DNA from: JACVRM01 sp963755085 | GTDB lineage: Bacteria > Actinomycetota > Thermoleophilia > Gaiellales > Gaiellaceae | DNA: 64,000 bases | Assembly: GCA_963755085.1 (NCBI GenBank) | Contig: CAVWIN010000004.1 | Location: 62,001 to 126,000 of the forward strand | Reading direction: 5' to 3' | Part shown: positions 6,823 to 17,512 of the stretch, one piece after another | How the letters are laid out: every line of letters starts with the position of its first letter | Numbering within the stretch: the stretch's first letter is position 1 | The notes under the pieces: generated by a model | What the model was told of the DNA's origin: nothing | Databases searched by the model: none | The model's input: only the letters and a program-made list of their open reading frames with translations | Translations under genes and position numbers: made by a program

Positions 6823-9326
6823 CCGACCGCCAGCGCCACGGCCTCCTCGGAGGAGAGCGAGCGCCCGATCGACCACGAGCGCTCGAACGCGTCGTCGCCC
6901 ACCCGGCCGCGCGCTTCGGCCTCGAGCCGGTCGTGCAGCTCGCGCTCCGCCGCCTGCAGCTTCGCGCCCGCCGGGTCGCGTAGCGCCTCGGACGCCCCCC
7001 AGAAGCGCGCCCCCTCGAGATCGTCGCCACGGGAGGCCGCGGTGCTCCCGAGCCCCTCGAGCGCGTAGTAGATGGTCTCGACCTCGGACATCTCGACTCC
7101 CGCCCGGGCGGCCTCGCGGAACGCCCGCTCGGCGTCCTCCGGCCGCCCCGTCACGCAGGCGACGAGCCCGAGGTTGAGCAGCGGGAACCACCACGCGCCG
7201 CCGAGGCGGCGGAAGATCTCCACGCTCTCGGCGAAGAGCCGCTCCGCCCGCTCCCATTGGTGCAGGACGAGCGCCGCGTACGCGCGGTTGTTGAGGATCG
7301 ACGCGAGCGGCCGCTCGAGCCCGAGCCGCCGGAAGATCGCCTCGGCCTCATCGTGAAAGCGCGACTCCGCCTCGGCGTCGCCGCACTGCTCGGCGGCGAT
7401 AGCCCGTGTCATGAGCGCCTCCGCCGCACCGCGCTCCTCGCCCTCGGCGACGAAGATCTCGTAGGCCGCGGTCGCCCAGCGGTCGCTCGCCGCGGCGTCG
7501 TCCTGGCGCCACGGCAGCCCGGCGCAGACGTGCATCGCCGACGCGCGCATGAGCGGCGGCGCATCGTCGGCGCGGGTCAGCGCGTCCTCGAGCCAGGCGC
7601 GGCCCTCGCTCAGGTAGCCGCTGATCCCCCAGTAGCCGCCGAGCGCTGTTGCGAGCTGCAGCTCGAGCTCGATCTCACCCGAGGAGCGCAGCCAGGCGAG
7701 CGCCGACCGGAGGTTCTCGTACTCGTCGCTCTCGCGCTCCCACTCGCCGAGGATCACCGCCTCGCGGCGCAGCCGCCGGCGCTCCGACGACCACGCTACG
7801 AACCACTCGGCGTGACGCCGCCGCAGCGCGGCCCGCTCGCCCAGCTCCTCCAGCCGCTCGCCGGCGTACTCACGGATCGTCTCCAGCATGCGGAACCGCC
7901 GGTCGCCGTAGGGCCGGTCCTCCCGTCGCAGGAGGTTGTTCTCGAGCAGCGACTCGAGCCCGTCGAGGCCGGCGTCGCAGACCTCCTCGGCGGCCTCGAT
8001 CGAGCACCCGCCGGGGAACACGGCCAGGCGGGCGAACAGGATGCGCTCGTCCGGGGCGAGCAGGTCGTAGCTCCAGTCGATCGCGCCGCGCAGCGTCTGT
8101 CGGCGCGACGGCAGCTCGCTCGCCCCCATGGTCGGTAACAGGAGCCGCTCCTCGAGCCGCTCGAGGATCTCGTCGGGCGAGAGCGTGCGGCCGCGGGCGG
8201 CGGCGAGCTCGATCGCGAGCGGGAGCCCGTCGAGGCGCCGGCAGATCTCGCCGACGGCGCGGGCGTTCTCGTCCGTGATCTCGATCTGCGCACGGCCGGC
8301 GAAGAGCGCCACGGCGTCGTCGTGCGACAGCGGCGGCACGGGCCACTCGTACTCTCCGGAGAGGCGCAGCGCCGCACGGCTCGTGACGACGAGGTGCAGG
8401 TCGGTCGTCGCGAGCAGCTCGCTCAGCCTCGGGGCGGCGGGGAGGAGGTGCTCGAAGTTGTCGAGCACGAGAAGCACCGTGCGGTCGCCGAGCGCGCGCC
8501 GGAGCGCGTCGTCGACGCCGTGGGCGCCCGTCTCGTTGACGCCGAGCGTTTGCGCGACGGTCGGCACGACGAGCGCCGCGTCCTCGACCGACTCGAGCGC
8601 GACGAGGTAGACGCCGTCCGGGAAGTGGTCGACGAGCTCGGCGGCAGCCTGCAGCGCCAGCCGCGTCTTGCCGCAGCCGCCGGGCCCGTGCAACGTCACG
8701 AGCCGCACCTCCGGCCGCTTGACCAGCTCCACCACCGCGGCCAGCTCTCGCTCCCGCCCGATCAGCGGCGTCGCCTGCACCGGCAGGTTGGTCGGCCGGT
8801 TCTCGAGCGTGCGCAGCGGGGGGAACGACTGGTCGAGCCCTTCTGCCTCGAGCTGGTACAGCCGCTGCGGCTGCGTCAGGTCCTTGAGCCGGTGCTCGCC
8901 GAGGTCGCGCACCGGCGCGTCGGGGACGAGGTCGTGCGTCGCCTCCGAGAGCAGGACCTGGCCGCCGTGGCCGGCGTCGGCGATCCGGGCGGCGCGGTGG
9001 ACGTCGACGCCCACGTAGCCGATCTCGGTGAGCCGCGGCTCGCCGGTGTGCATCCCGATGCGGACGCGGACGCCCTCGAGCGCCGCCAGCGAGTGCTGGG
9101 CGGCGACCGCGCCGGCGACCGCGCCGGTGGGGTTGTCGAACGCGACGAAGAACCCGTCGCCCTCGACGCCGACCTCGGCGCCTCCGTAGCGACCGAACGC
9201 CTCGCGCAGCAGGCGATGGTGCTCCGCGAGCAGCGCGGGCCACGCCGACCCCCGTTCCCGCACGAGGCGGGTCGAGCCTTCGATGTCGGTGAAGAGCAGG
9301 GTGACCGTGCCTGTGGGGAGGCTCAT
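6819..9326 (-). CDS. Large regulator: class III cyclase domain + NB-ARC ATPase + TPR
   Basis: An 835-residue protein. Residues 1-165 form a class III nucleotide cyclase domain with LFTDIEGSTRL and VEGDGFFVAF (two metal Asp), IGMHTGEP and VHRAARIADAGHGGQVLLS; the usual transition-state Asn of that last segment is His110. Residues 185-500 form an STAND/NB-ARC ATPase with P-loop GPGGCGKT (213-221), Walker B LLVLDNFEHLL and GLPLAIELAAAR. From about 550 to the end there are TPR-like helices. Such proteins are abundant in Actinobacteria as signalling ATPases; ligand and output are unknown. ATG at 9326 overlaps the stop of the alpha/beta hydrolase, so the two are co-translated. A longer in-frame extension upstream is only antisense coding and was dropped. 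Confidence 0.9.
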   Translation of the reverse strand: MSLPTGTVTLLFTDIEGSTRLVRERGSAWPALLAEHHRLLREAFGRYGGAEVGVEGDGFFVAFDNPTGAVAGAVAAQHSLAALEGVRVRIGMHTGEPRLTEIGYVGVDVHRAARIADAGHGGQVLLSEATHDLVPDAPVRDLGEHRLKDLTQPQRLYQLEAEGLDQSFPPLRTLENRPTNLPVQATPLIGRERELAAVVELVKRPEVRLVTLHGPGGCGKTRLALQAAAELVDHFPDGVYLVALESVEDAALVVPTVAQTLGVNETGAHGVDDALRRALGDRTVLLVLDNFEHLLPAAPRLSELLATTDLHLVVTSRAALRLSGEYEWPVPPLSHDDAVALFAGRAQIEITDENARAVGEICRRLDGLPLAIELAAARGRTLSPDEILERLEERLLLPTMGASELPSRRQTLRGAIDWSYDLLAPDERILFARLAVFPGGCSIEAAEEVCDAGLDGLESLLENNLLRREDRPYGDRRFRMLETIREYAGERLEELGERAALRRRHAEWFVAWSSERRRLRREAVILGEWERESDEYENLRSALAWLRSSGEIELELQLATALGGYWGISGYLSEGRAWLEDALTRADDAPPLMRASAMHVCAGLPWRQDDAAASDRWATAAYEIFVAEGEERGAAEALMTRAIAAEQCGDAEAESRFHDEAEAIFRRLGLERPLASILNNRAYAALVLHQWERAERLFAESVEIFRRLGGAWWFPLLNLGLVACVTGRPEDAERAFREAARAGVEMSEVETIYYALEGLGSTAASRGDDLEGARFWGASEALRDPAGAKLQAAERELHDRLEAEARGRVGDDAFERSWSIGRSLSSEEAVALAVG

Positions 9327-10084
9327 GTCTGCGCCAGGAACTCGAGCACCAGCCGGTCGAACTCGTCGGGCTGGGCGCGGTTGGGCAGGTGGTCGGCCCC
9401 GGTCATCACCTCGAGCCGCGCGCCGTCGACGTCGGCTGCGATCTTCACGCACGTGTCGACGATGCCCTGCACTTCGCGGTCGCCCACGAGCACGAGCGTC
9501 GGCAGGCGCAGCTCGCCGAGCCGGTCGACCGCGGGCGGCGCGCCGTCGAGCTCGAACTCGTCGTTGTCGACCTCGGCGTTGGCATAGGCGATCTGACGCA
9601 CGTCGTCGTCGGTCGACACCGGCGCCCAGACCTCGAGCCAGACGTCGGCGGCGCCGCGGAAGTCGCCGGCGTTCCAGGCCGCCTCGGCGCGCTCGCCCTG
9701 CTCGTCGGAATAGGCGCGGAACGAGAATCCGCTGATCGCGGCGCCGACCGCGACGAGCGCCTGCACGCGGTCGGGCCGTGCGAGCGCGGCGTCGATCGCC
9801 GCCTTGCCGCCGACCGAGTTCCCGACGAGCACGGCCCGGTCGATGCCGAGCGCGTCGAGCAGGCCGAGCACGTCCTCGTGGCGACGGTAGGGGTCCGTCG
9901 GCTGCTCGGATCGCCCGAAGCCGCGCGCGTCGAGCGCGATCGCGCGGTAGCGCGGCGAGAACGTCTCGAGCTGGCGCGCCCACTGGCGCGAGTCCAGCAG
10001 GCCGGCGTGCAGGAAGACGACGGGGTCGCCGCCGCCGCGCTCGTCGTACCAGAGCCGGGCGCCGTTCACGTGTGCGTAGGGCAC
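9323..10084 (-). CDS. Alpha/beta hydrolase
   Basis: The fold starts PYAHVNGARLWYDERG, with the oxyanion region VVFLHAGLLDS, nucleophile elbow GNSVGG, acid in LVLVGDREV and catalytic His in GADHLPN. This is a complete triad in 253 residues. Substrate is unknown; it resembles 3-oxoadipate enol-lactonase and haloperoxidase-type hydrolases. I chose GTG at 10084 over ATG at 10111 because PYAHVNG is the normal family start and because TATCGT (10092-10097, minus) ends seven bases before it. It is co-translated with the downstream cyclase/NB-ARC regulator and diverges from the hydroxyacyl-CoA dehydrogenase. Confidence 0.85.
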   Translation of the reverse strand: MPYAHVNGARLWYDERGGGDPVVFLHAGLLDSRQWARQLETFSPRYRAIALDARGFGRSEQPTDPYRRHEDVLGLLDALGIDRAVLVGNSVGGKAAIDAALARPDRVQALVAVGAAISGFSFRAYSDEQGERAEAAWNAGDFRGAADVWLEVWAPVSTDDDVRQIAYANAEVDNDEFELDGAPPAVDRLGELRLPTLVLVGDREVQGIVDTCVKIAADVDGARLEVMTGADHLPNRAQPDEFDRLVLEFLAQT

Positions 10085-10091
10085 GGGCGCG

Positions 10092-10101
10092 ACGATAGCC
10101 T
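10092..10101. promoter_or_regulatory. Overlapping divergent -10 elements (hydrolase / hbd)
   Basis: On the minus strand TATCGT (10097 to 10092) ends seven bases before the hydrolase GTG at 10084. On the plus strand TAGCCT (10096-10101) ends eight bases before the hbd ATG at 10110. The two hexamers share the central TA. Confidence 0.5.
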
Positions 10102-10109
10102 CCGCCGCC

Positions 10110-10943
10110 ATGCGCTTCGAGCATGTCCTCGTCGTAGGCGCCGGCCAGATGGGCGGCGGGATCGCCCAGGTGGTCGCGGCCTCGGGCCGCCGCGTCTCGC
10201 TCTACGACCCCATCCCGGGCGCGACCGACCGCGGTCTCGAGGCCATGCGCAAGAGCCTGACCCGCCTGGCGGAGAAGGGCGGGGCCGACCCGGACGAGGT
10301 GCTCGGCCGCGTCGAGCCGGTGGACGAGTTGGTCGCCGCCGACCTGATGATCGAGGCGGTCGTCGAGGACGCCGCCGTCAAGGAGGACATCTTCCGACGC
10401 GCCGACGAGACGCTGCCATCCGAGGCCGTCCTGGCCTCGAACACCTCGTCGATCCCGATCACCTCGCTGGCCGCGGCGACGAGCCGGCCCGATCGCGTGG
10501 TCGGGATGCACTTCTTCAATCCGGTGCCGGTGCTGAAGCTCGTCGAGGTCATCCGCGGGCTCGAGACCTCCGACGAGACGGCGGCGGCGATCGTAGCCCT
10601 CGCCGAGGAGCTCGGGAAAACCGCCGCCGAGGCGCGCGACTTCCCCGGGTTCGTCTCCAACCGGATCCTGATGCCGTTCATCAACGAGGCCGCCTGGGCG
10701 CTGATGGAGGGCGTCGCCGAGCCGGAGGCGATCGACACGATCGCGACGCTCGGCTTCGCGCACCCGATGGGCCCGCTGGCGCTGGCCGACCTGATCGGCC
10801 TGGACACGTGCGTGGCGATCATGGAGGTCCTGCACGCGGGCCTCGGCAGCGACCGCTACGCGCCGTGCCCGCTGCTGCGCCAGTACGTGCAGGCCGGACG
10901 GCTCGGGCGCAAGTCCGGGCGCGGTTTCTACAGCTACACCTAG
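10110..10943 (+). CDS. hbd: 3-hydroxybutyryl-CoA dehydrogenase
   Basis: The 277-residue enzyme has the NAD-binding GAGQMGGGIA at residues 10-19, the strand ending SLYD, and the family's SNTSSIPITSLA. The catalytic His lies in GMHFFNPVPV, with FVSNRILMPFINEA and MGPLALADLIGLDT in the C-terminal helical dimerisation domain. It interconverts 3-hydroxyacyl-CoA and 3-ketoacyl-CoA and would pair with the thiolase, acyl-CoA dehydrogenase and enoyl-CoA hydratase of this window. The length matches single-domain Hbd (about 280), not the FadB fusion. Confidence 0.94.
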   Translation: MRFEHVLVVGAGQMGGGIAQVVAASGRRVSLYDPIPGATDRGLEAMRKSLTRLAEKGGADPDEVLGRVEPVDELVAADLMIEAVVEDAAVKEDIFRRADETLPSEAVLASNTSSIPITSLAAATSRPDRVVGMHFFNPVPVLKLVEVIRGLETSDETAAAIVALAEELGKTAAEARDFPGFVSNRILMPFINEAAWALMEGVAEPEAIDTIATLGFAHPMGPLALADLIGLDTCVAIMEVLHAGLGSDRYAPCPLLRQYVQAGRLGRKSGRGFYSYT

Positions 10944-10951
10944 ACGTAGCT

Positions 10952-11049
10952 ATCCTTTCGGACGGGTCACGGCGGGGCTGTCCTGGGGAGAGGACTTTGC
11001 GGCCCCCGGCGAGAACTGAGGATTCCGCGAACGCCAGGGGAAAACCGCC
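10952..11049 (+). promoter_or_regulatory. Promoter and structured leader of the HD-GYP gene
   Basis: TATCCT at 10952-10957 is a good -10. The first ATG of the HD-GYP gene lies about 90 bases further on, so this gene has a real 5' leader unlike many neighbours. The leader contains a nested inverted repeat (CGGGGC and GTCC pairing with GGAC and GGCCCC, about 10973-11011). It matches no riboswitch I know; it may be an attenuator or a binding site. Confidence 0.35.
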
Positions 11050-12117
11050 ATGCGCATCCTGCTCGTCGACGATGATCCAGCCCTCCGGGAGCTCCTCCGG
11101 ACGACCTTCGAGGTCGTCGCGGTCGAGGTCGCCGAGGCCGAAGATGCCGCCACCGCGCGGCGCTACCTGATGCGCGCAAAGCCGGACGTCATCGTGCTCG
11201 ACGTCCGCATGCCCGGCGAGGACGGGCTGTCGCTCTGCCGCGCGGTCAAGGACAACCCGGAGTGGCGGGGCATTGGCGTCGTGCTGCTGACCGGCTCGGA
11301 CCAGGGCGGCGCCGACGAGGCGAGCGCGGCGGGCGCCGACGCGTTCCTGCGCAAGCCGTTCAGCCCGCTCGAACTTCTGGGCGTGGTCGAGCGTCTCTCA
11401 AACGGCCGGGCCGACGGGACGCTCCAGGTCACGCGCCCGCGCGAGGCCGAGGAGCAGCTCACGCTCTACGCGAAGGACCTGCGCCGGCTGCTCGAGATCG
11501 AGCGCGGACAGCGCATCCTGCTCGAGAGCGCGTACCAGGAGACGGTGGGCGCCCTTGCGAGCGCGCTGGAGTCCAAGGACACGGGCACGCGTGAGCACTC
11601 GCAGCGCGTCCAGCGCTACGCGATGGAGCTGGCGCGCGAGGTGCGGCCCGAACTCATCGACGACGCCGGCACCGAGTACGGCTTCCTGCTCCACGACGTC
11701 GGGAAGATCGGCGTGCCCGACGGGATCCTCCAGAAGCCCGGGCCGCTCACCGACAGCGAGCGCAGCCTGATGGAGACGCACGCGGTGCTCGGCGAGCAGA
11801 TGCTCGGCGGCGTCGCCGTCCTCCAGGGCGAGGGGCTGAAGGTCGTGCGCCACCATCACGAGCGCTGGGACGGCGGCGGCTATCCCGACGGGCTCTGCGG
11901 GACGGACGTCCCGGTCGGAGCGCGGATCTTCGCGGTCGCCGACGCGCTCGACGCGATGACGAGTGACCGGCCGTACCGCCGGGCGCTCGACTGGTACGCA
12001 GCGGGCGCCGAGATCATCGCCCAGTCGAAGAGGCAGTTCGACCCGTACGTGGTGCAGGCGTTCCGCAACGCCGAGCCGCGCTTGCGGGCGATTCACAGAC
12101 GCTTCGCACACGTCTAG
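11050..12117 (+). CDS. Response regulator with HD-GYP c-di-GMP phosphodiesterase domain
   Basis: A 355-residue protein. The receiver (1-120) has ILLVDDDP, phospho-acceptor Asp51 in VIVLDVRMPGEDG, and the Lys in FLRKPFSP. A helical linker (about 130-165) leads to an HD-GYP domain with HDVGKIGVPD (metal His-Asp), HAVLGEQML, HHHERWDGGGYPDGL (the GYP loop) and VADALDAMTSDRPYR. All the metal-binding residues I can check are present, so it should hydrolyse c-di-GMP when phosphorylated. No kinase gene is adjacent. The gene ends next to two GGGGCTGTCCCC-type palindromes. Confidence 0.92.
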   Translation: MRILLVDDDPALRELLRTTFEVVAVEVAEAEDAATARRYLMRAKPDVIVLDVRMPGEDGLSLCRAVKDNPEWRGIGVVLLTGSDQGGADEASAAGADAFLRKPFSPLELLGVVERLSNGRADGTLQVTRPREAEEQLTLYAKDLRRLLEIERGQRILLESAYQETVGALASALESKDTGTREHSQRVQRYAMELAREVRPELIDDAGTEYGFLLHDVGKIGVPDGILQKPGPLTDSERSLMETHAVLGEQMLGGVAVLQGEGLKVVRHHHERWDGGGYPDGLCGTDVPVGARIFAVADALDAMTSDRPYRRALDWYAAGAEIIAQSKRQFDPYVVQAFRNAEPRLRAIHRRFAHV

Positions 12118-12143
12118 GGGCTGTCCCCGAAGTGGGCTGTCCC
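12117..12143. repeat. Two adjacent GGG(G)CTGTCCC palindromes
   Basis: GGGGCTGTCCCC (12117-12128) and GGGCTGTCCC (12134-12143) sit just after the HD-GYP stop. A similar GGGGCTGTCC is in that gene's leader (10974-10983), and a related, longer palindrome lies at 40100-40116. They may be small dispersed REP-like elements or a weak terminator. Confidence 0.4.
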
Positions 12144-12154
12144 TCGTGCCCCGG

Positions 12155-12160
12155 TATAAG
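12155..12160 (+). promoter_or_regulatory. -10-like TATAAG for the acyl-CoA dehydrogenase gene
   Basis: TATAAG ends six bases before GTG 12167. The last base departs from TANNNT, but the spacing is the same as at the other leaderless genes. Confidence 0.4.
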
Positions 12161-12166
12161 ACCTGC

Positions 12167-13327
<1,161 letters not shown>

Positions 13328-13329
13328 CG

Positions 13330-13764
13330 TCAGCCCGAGCCGGCCCACGCGTAGAGCGCGTCCGGCTCCCGCTCCATGTTGTCCGCGCCGTCGGTGAGGC
13401 GCACAAGCCGAAACCCGTTCCGCTCGTAGAACCGCCTGGCTCCCTCGTTCCTCTGGAACACCCACAGCTCGAGGCGCTCCGGCGAGACGGTCTTGGCGTG
13501 GTCGAGCAGCGCCTTCCCGACGCCCCGCCCCTGCGCCGGCGGCGCGACGTACAGGTGGCTCACCTCGGTGTCGTCCACGCCCACGAAGCCCGCGATCTCG
13601 CCGTCCGAGTCCCACACCCAGAGCCGGTCGCGCTCGACGAGGAGCGAGCCGAGCCACGAGCGGGCGTCGTCGTCGATGCGCGGCAGGTACGACATCTCGT
13701 CCCGCGCGGCCACGAAGACCCGGCCGACGGCGTCGGCGTCGGCGGGCGTCGCGCGTCGGATCAC
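13330..13764 (-). CDS. GNAT family N-acetyltransferase
   Basis: A 144-residue single-domain acetyltransferase: IRRATPADADAVGRVF at the start, VSHLYVAPPAQGRGVGKALL carrying the acetyl-CoA pyrophosphate loop (Q-x-x-G-x-G/A), and the last motif RRFYERNGFRLV. The substrate cannot be predicted. GTG 13764 is six bases from TAGGGT on the minus strand, part of a bidirectional promoter shared with the cobalamin adenosyltransferase. Confidence 0.85.
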   Translation of the reverse strand: MIRRATPADADAVGRVFVAARDEMSYLPRIDDDARSWLGSLLVERDRLWVWDSDGEIAGFVGVDDTEVSHLYVAPPAQGRGVGKALLDHAKTVSPERLELWVFQRNEGARRFYERNGFRLVRLTDGADNMEREPDALYAWAGSG

Positions 13765-13769
13765 CTGCG

Positions 13770-13776
13770 TACCCTA
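13770..13776. promoter_or_regulatory. Bidirectional -10 element TACCCTA serving two leaderless genes
   Basis: Plus strand: TACCCT (13770-13775) ends six bases before GTG 13782. Minus strand: TAGGGT (13776 to 13771) ends six bases before GTG 13764. The two hexamers overlap by five bases and the arrangement is symmetrical, with only 17 bases between the two start codons. Confidence 0.6.
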
Positions 13777-13781
13777 GGACG

Positions 13782-14357
13782 GTGCCGCGCAACCGCGACG
13801 AGCCCGTCCGCCTCACGCGCATCTACACGCGCGCGGGCGACGCCGGCGAGACGACTCTCGGAGACGGGTCCCGCGTCTCGAAGCTCGACTGCCGCATCGC
13901 CTCGTTCGGCACCGTCGACGAGCTGAACTCCCATATCGGCGTCGCGCTCGCCGGCGACCTCCCGGACGTGTTCCGGCCGGTGCTCGCCCGCGTGCAGAAC
14001 GAGCTCTTCGACGTCGGCGCCGACCTCAGCGTCCCGTGGCGCATCGCCGACCGCCTGCGGGTCACGCAGGAGCTAGTCGACGCGCTCGAGGCGGACTGCG
14101 ACCGCTTCAACGCGGAGCTGCCCGAGCTGCGCAGCTTCATCCTCCCCGGCGGCACCGAGACGGCCGCCCGCCTCCACGTCGCGCGCACGGTCTGCCGCCG
14201 CGCCGAGCGCGAGGTGATCGCCGCCGCGGAGGAGGTCGAGGTCAACCCGCTGGTGCTCCCGTACCTGAACCGGCTCTCCGACCTGCTTTTCATCCTCGCG
14301 CGCGCAGCGAACGCCGACGCCGGCGAGGACGAGCCGCCGTGGCGGCCCGGCGGCTGA
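13782..14357 (+). CDS. Cob(I)alamin adenosyltransferase, PduO type
   Basis: The 191-residue product has the PduO-type ATP site at its start (IYTRAGDAGETTLGDGSRVSK), the GTVDELNSHIG helix, FILPGGT and the conserved VARTVCRRAEREV arginines. It transfers the adenosyl group of ATP to cob(I)alamin, making the coenzyme B12 needed by methylmalonyl-CoA mutase. The mutase large subunit starts 26 bases downstream, so the cofactor maker and user are neighbours. GTG 13782 is supported by the overlapping bidirectional -10 element. Confidence 0.93.
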   Translation: MPRNRDEPVRLTRIYTRAGDAGETTLGDGSRVSKLDCRIASFGTVDELNSHIGVALAGDLPDVFRPVLARVQNELFDVGADLSVPWRIADRLRVTQELVDALEADCDRFNAELPELRSFILPGGTETAARLHVARTVCRRAEREVIAAAEEVEVNPLVLPYLNRLSDLLFILARAANADAGEDEPPWRPGG

Positions 14358-14371
14358 GCCCCGGACACTCT

Positions 14372-14377
14372 TACAAT
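14372..14377 (+). promoter_or_regulatory. -10 element (TACAAT) for the mutase large subunit
   Basis: TACAAT ends six bases before ATG 14384; close to the TATAAT consensus. It would give the mutase its own leaderless transcript. Confidence 0.6.
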
Positions 14378-14383
14378 CCGGCG

Positions 14384-16048
<1,665 letters not shown>

Positions 16049-16109
16049 GGGCCCAGCTTCATCTTCGTTTAACAGTTCGCCGCTCTAACTAACCCACCTA
16101 AACCCCGTC

Positions 16110-16115
16110 TACACT
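16110..16115 (+). promoter_or_regulatory. -10 element (TACACT) for the first membrane-anchored paralogue
   Basis: TACACT ends seven bases before GTG 16123; predicted leaderless start. Confidence 0.5.
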
Positions 16116-16122
16116 GAAGAAC

Positions 16123-16701
16123 GTGTCGACCGTGGACGCAGCCATCAACTCGCGCCGATTCCAGAAATGGTTCCCGTGGGTCGCGGGCGTCGTGCTCCTC
16201 GCCGGCGTCGTCGCGGCGCTCGTCTACATCCTGCCGAACACGGGCGGGACGACCGCGAAACAGGCTGCACCGGCGCCGAACTTCAAGCCGCAGACGGTTC
16301 CGCAGGACAAGCTGATCAAGAAGGTTCCGCAGGGTGCCCGTGTCGTGGCCGGCCGGTTCATCCTCACTGCCGTCCAGCGCCAGCATCTCGACCAGGCATG
16401 GGCGCTCGCCGGGCCTGACGTCCGCGCGGGGATGAGCCGCAAGGAGTGGATGACCGGCAACATCGCCGTGCCCGTCTTCTTCGGCGGCATCAAGCAAGCG
16501 CCGATGAAGGTCGACTACGCGACGAAGACGAGCGCGCTGCTCGAGGTGCTGCTCGAGCCCGCCAAGACAGGCAAGAACTTCAAGCCGGGCACCTTCTACA
16601 TCAAGGTCGACAAGGTCGGCTCGGGCAAGGCCGCGCACTGGGTCGTGAACGAGGTCCAGCAGGACGTCGCGATCCCGATCCCCGCAAACCCGAACAACTA
16701 G
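16123..16701 (+). CDS. Membrane-anchored protein of unknown function (paralogue 1 of 2)
   Basis: The 192-residue product has a short cytoplasmic N-terminus, one membrane helix (about residues 17-38) and an extracytoplasmic domain of about 150 residues. I do not recognise the family. The core matches the next gene: FILTAVQRQHLDQAWALAGP, then RAGMSRKEWMTGNIAVPVF. The ending, with a strand-rich segment and HWVVNEVQQD, resembles SnoaL/NTF2-like or lipoprotein-type domains that bind rather than catalyse, but this is a guess. It sits between the two mutase subunit genes. Confidence 0.7.
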   Translation: MSTVDAAINSRRFQKWFPWVAGVVLLAGVVAALVYILPNTGGTTAKQAAPAPNFKPQTVPQDKLIKKVPQGARVVAGRFILTAVQRQHLDQAWALAGPDVRAGMSRKEWMTGNIAVPVFFGGIKQAPMKVDYATKTSALLEVLLEPAKTGKNFKPGTFYIKVDKVGSGKAAHWVVNEVQQDVAIPIPANPNN

Positions 16702-16711
16702 GAGCCCGCCG

Positions 16712-17512
16712 ATGACGGCATCCTCCGGGGGGCGGGGGAGCACCCGAATGTTCGAGTCGCCGCGCCGTAGGCGCCGGCTCAAGTGGGGTGCGGGGCTGCT
16801 GGCAGCCGCCGGCGTCGTCGGCCTGGCCGTGGTGCTGATGCCCGACAACAACGGCATGAAGCTGCCTGCTACGCGGGCGGGCAAGCCGACCATCGTCGCG
16901 CCTGCGCCCAAGCATGTGCGGATGGGCGCGGCCGATCAGGCCGCGGCGAAGCTCGCAGCGGCGAAGTTCATCAACACGGCGGTGCTCCGCCGCAACGTCG
17001 ATCAATCGTGGGCTCTCACCGCGCCGGAGCTGCGCGTGGGCTTCACCCGCAAGGCGTGGGAGAGCGGAAACATCCCGGTCGTGCCGTTCCCGGCCGACCA
17101 GCTCGACAGCGTCCGCTACCACACGGACTACACGATCAAGGATCACATCGGCTACCAGGTCTCGATGCTTCCGCACGGGAACTCCACGGCTCTGGCCGTC
17201 CTCTTCTCAATGGAGCTCGTGAAGCGCGGGCCGCCCACGAGCCCGCACTGGATGGTCGACTACTGGGCGCCGATCTCGCCGGGCACCCTGAGCCCGACGG
17301 AGCGCGCGAAGCAGGCGAAGGAGGTCGCCGACTCGGCGCCGCAGCCGATCGGCAGCGGCTGGCTGCTGCTCCCGATCGTCGGCATCTTCGGCCTGATCGT
17401 CGTGCTCCCGCTCGCGTTGCTCGTCCGCGGCATGCTGCGGCACCGGCGCGCCGAGCGCGCCTACCGCGACGCGCACGGCCCGGCTCAGACCTCCAGCTCG
17501 AGCCCGTCGTAG
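16712..17512 (+). CDS. Membrane protein of unknown function (paralogue 2 of 2)
   Basis: A 266-residue product with a basic N-terminus (PRRRRRLKWG), a membrane helix (about 25-43), an extracytoplasmic domain and a second helix near residues 210-235 (LLLPIVGIFGLIVVLPLALL), then a charged tail. The domain is paralogous to that of the gene ten bases upstream: FINTAVLRRNVDQSWALTAP, then RVGFTRKAWESGNIPVVPF. The conserved DQxWAL and RKxWxxGNI motifs suggest a tandem duplication. Function unknown. The 3' end overlaps the convergent metallo-hydrolase gene by 28 bases. Confidence 0.7.
   Translation: MTASSGGRGSTRMFESPRRRRRLKWGAGLLAAAGVVGLAVVLMPDNNGMKLPATRAGKPTIVAPAPKHVRMGAADQAAAKLAAAKFINTAVLRRNVDQSWALTAPELRVGFTRKAWESGNIPVVPFPADQLDSVRYHTDYTIKDHIGYQVSMLPHGNSTALAVLFSMELVKRGPPTSPHWMVDYWAPISPGTLSPTERAKQAKEVADSAPQPIGSGWLLLPIVGIFGLIVVLPLALLVRGMLRHRRAERAYRDAHGPAQTSSSSPS

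Noticed and set aside
9327..10835. Very long N-terminal extension of the cyclase/NB-ARC regulator (total 1338 residues)
   Set aside because: The extension is antisense to real coding sequence (hydrolase region and hbd) and has biased, low-complexity composition. The protein starts at ATG 9326 with the standard LPTGTVTLLFTDIEGS segment.
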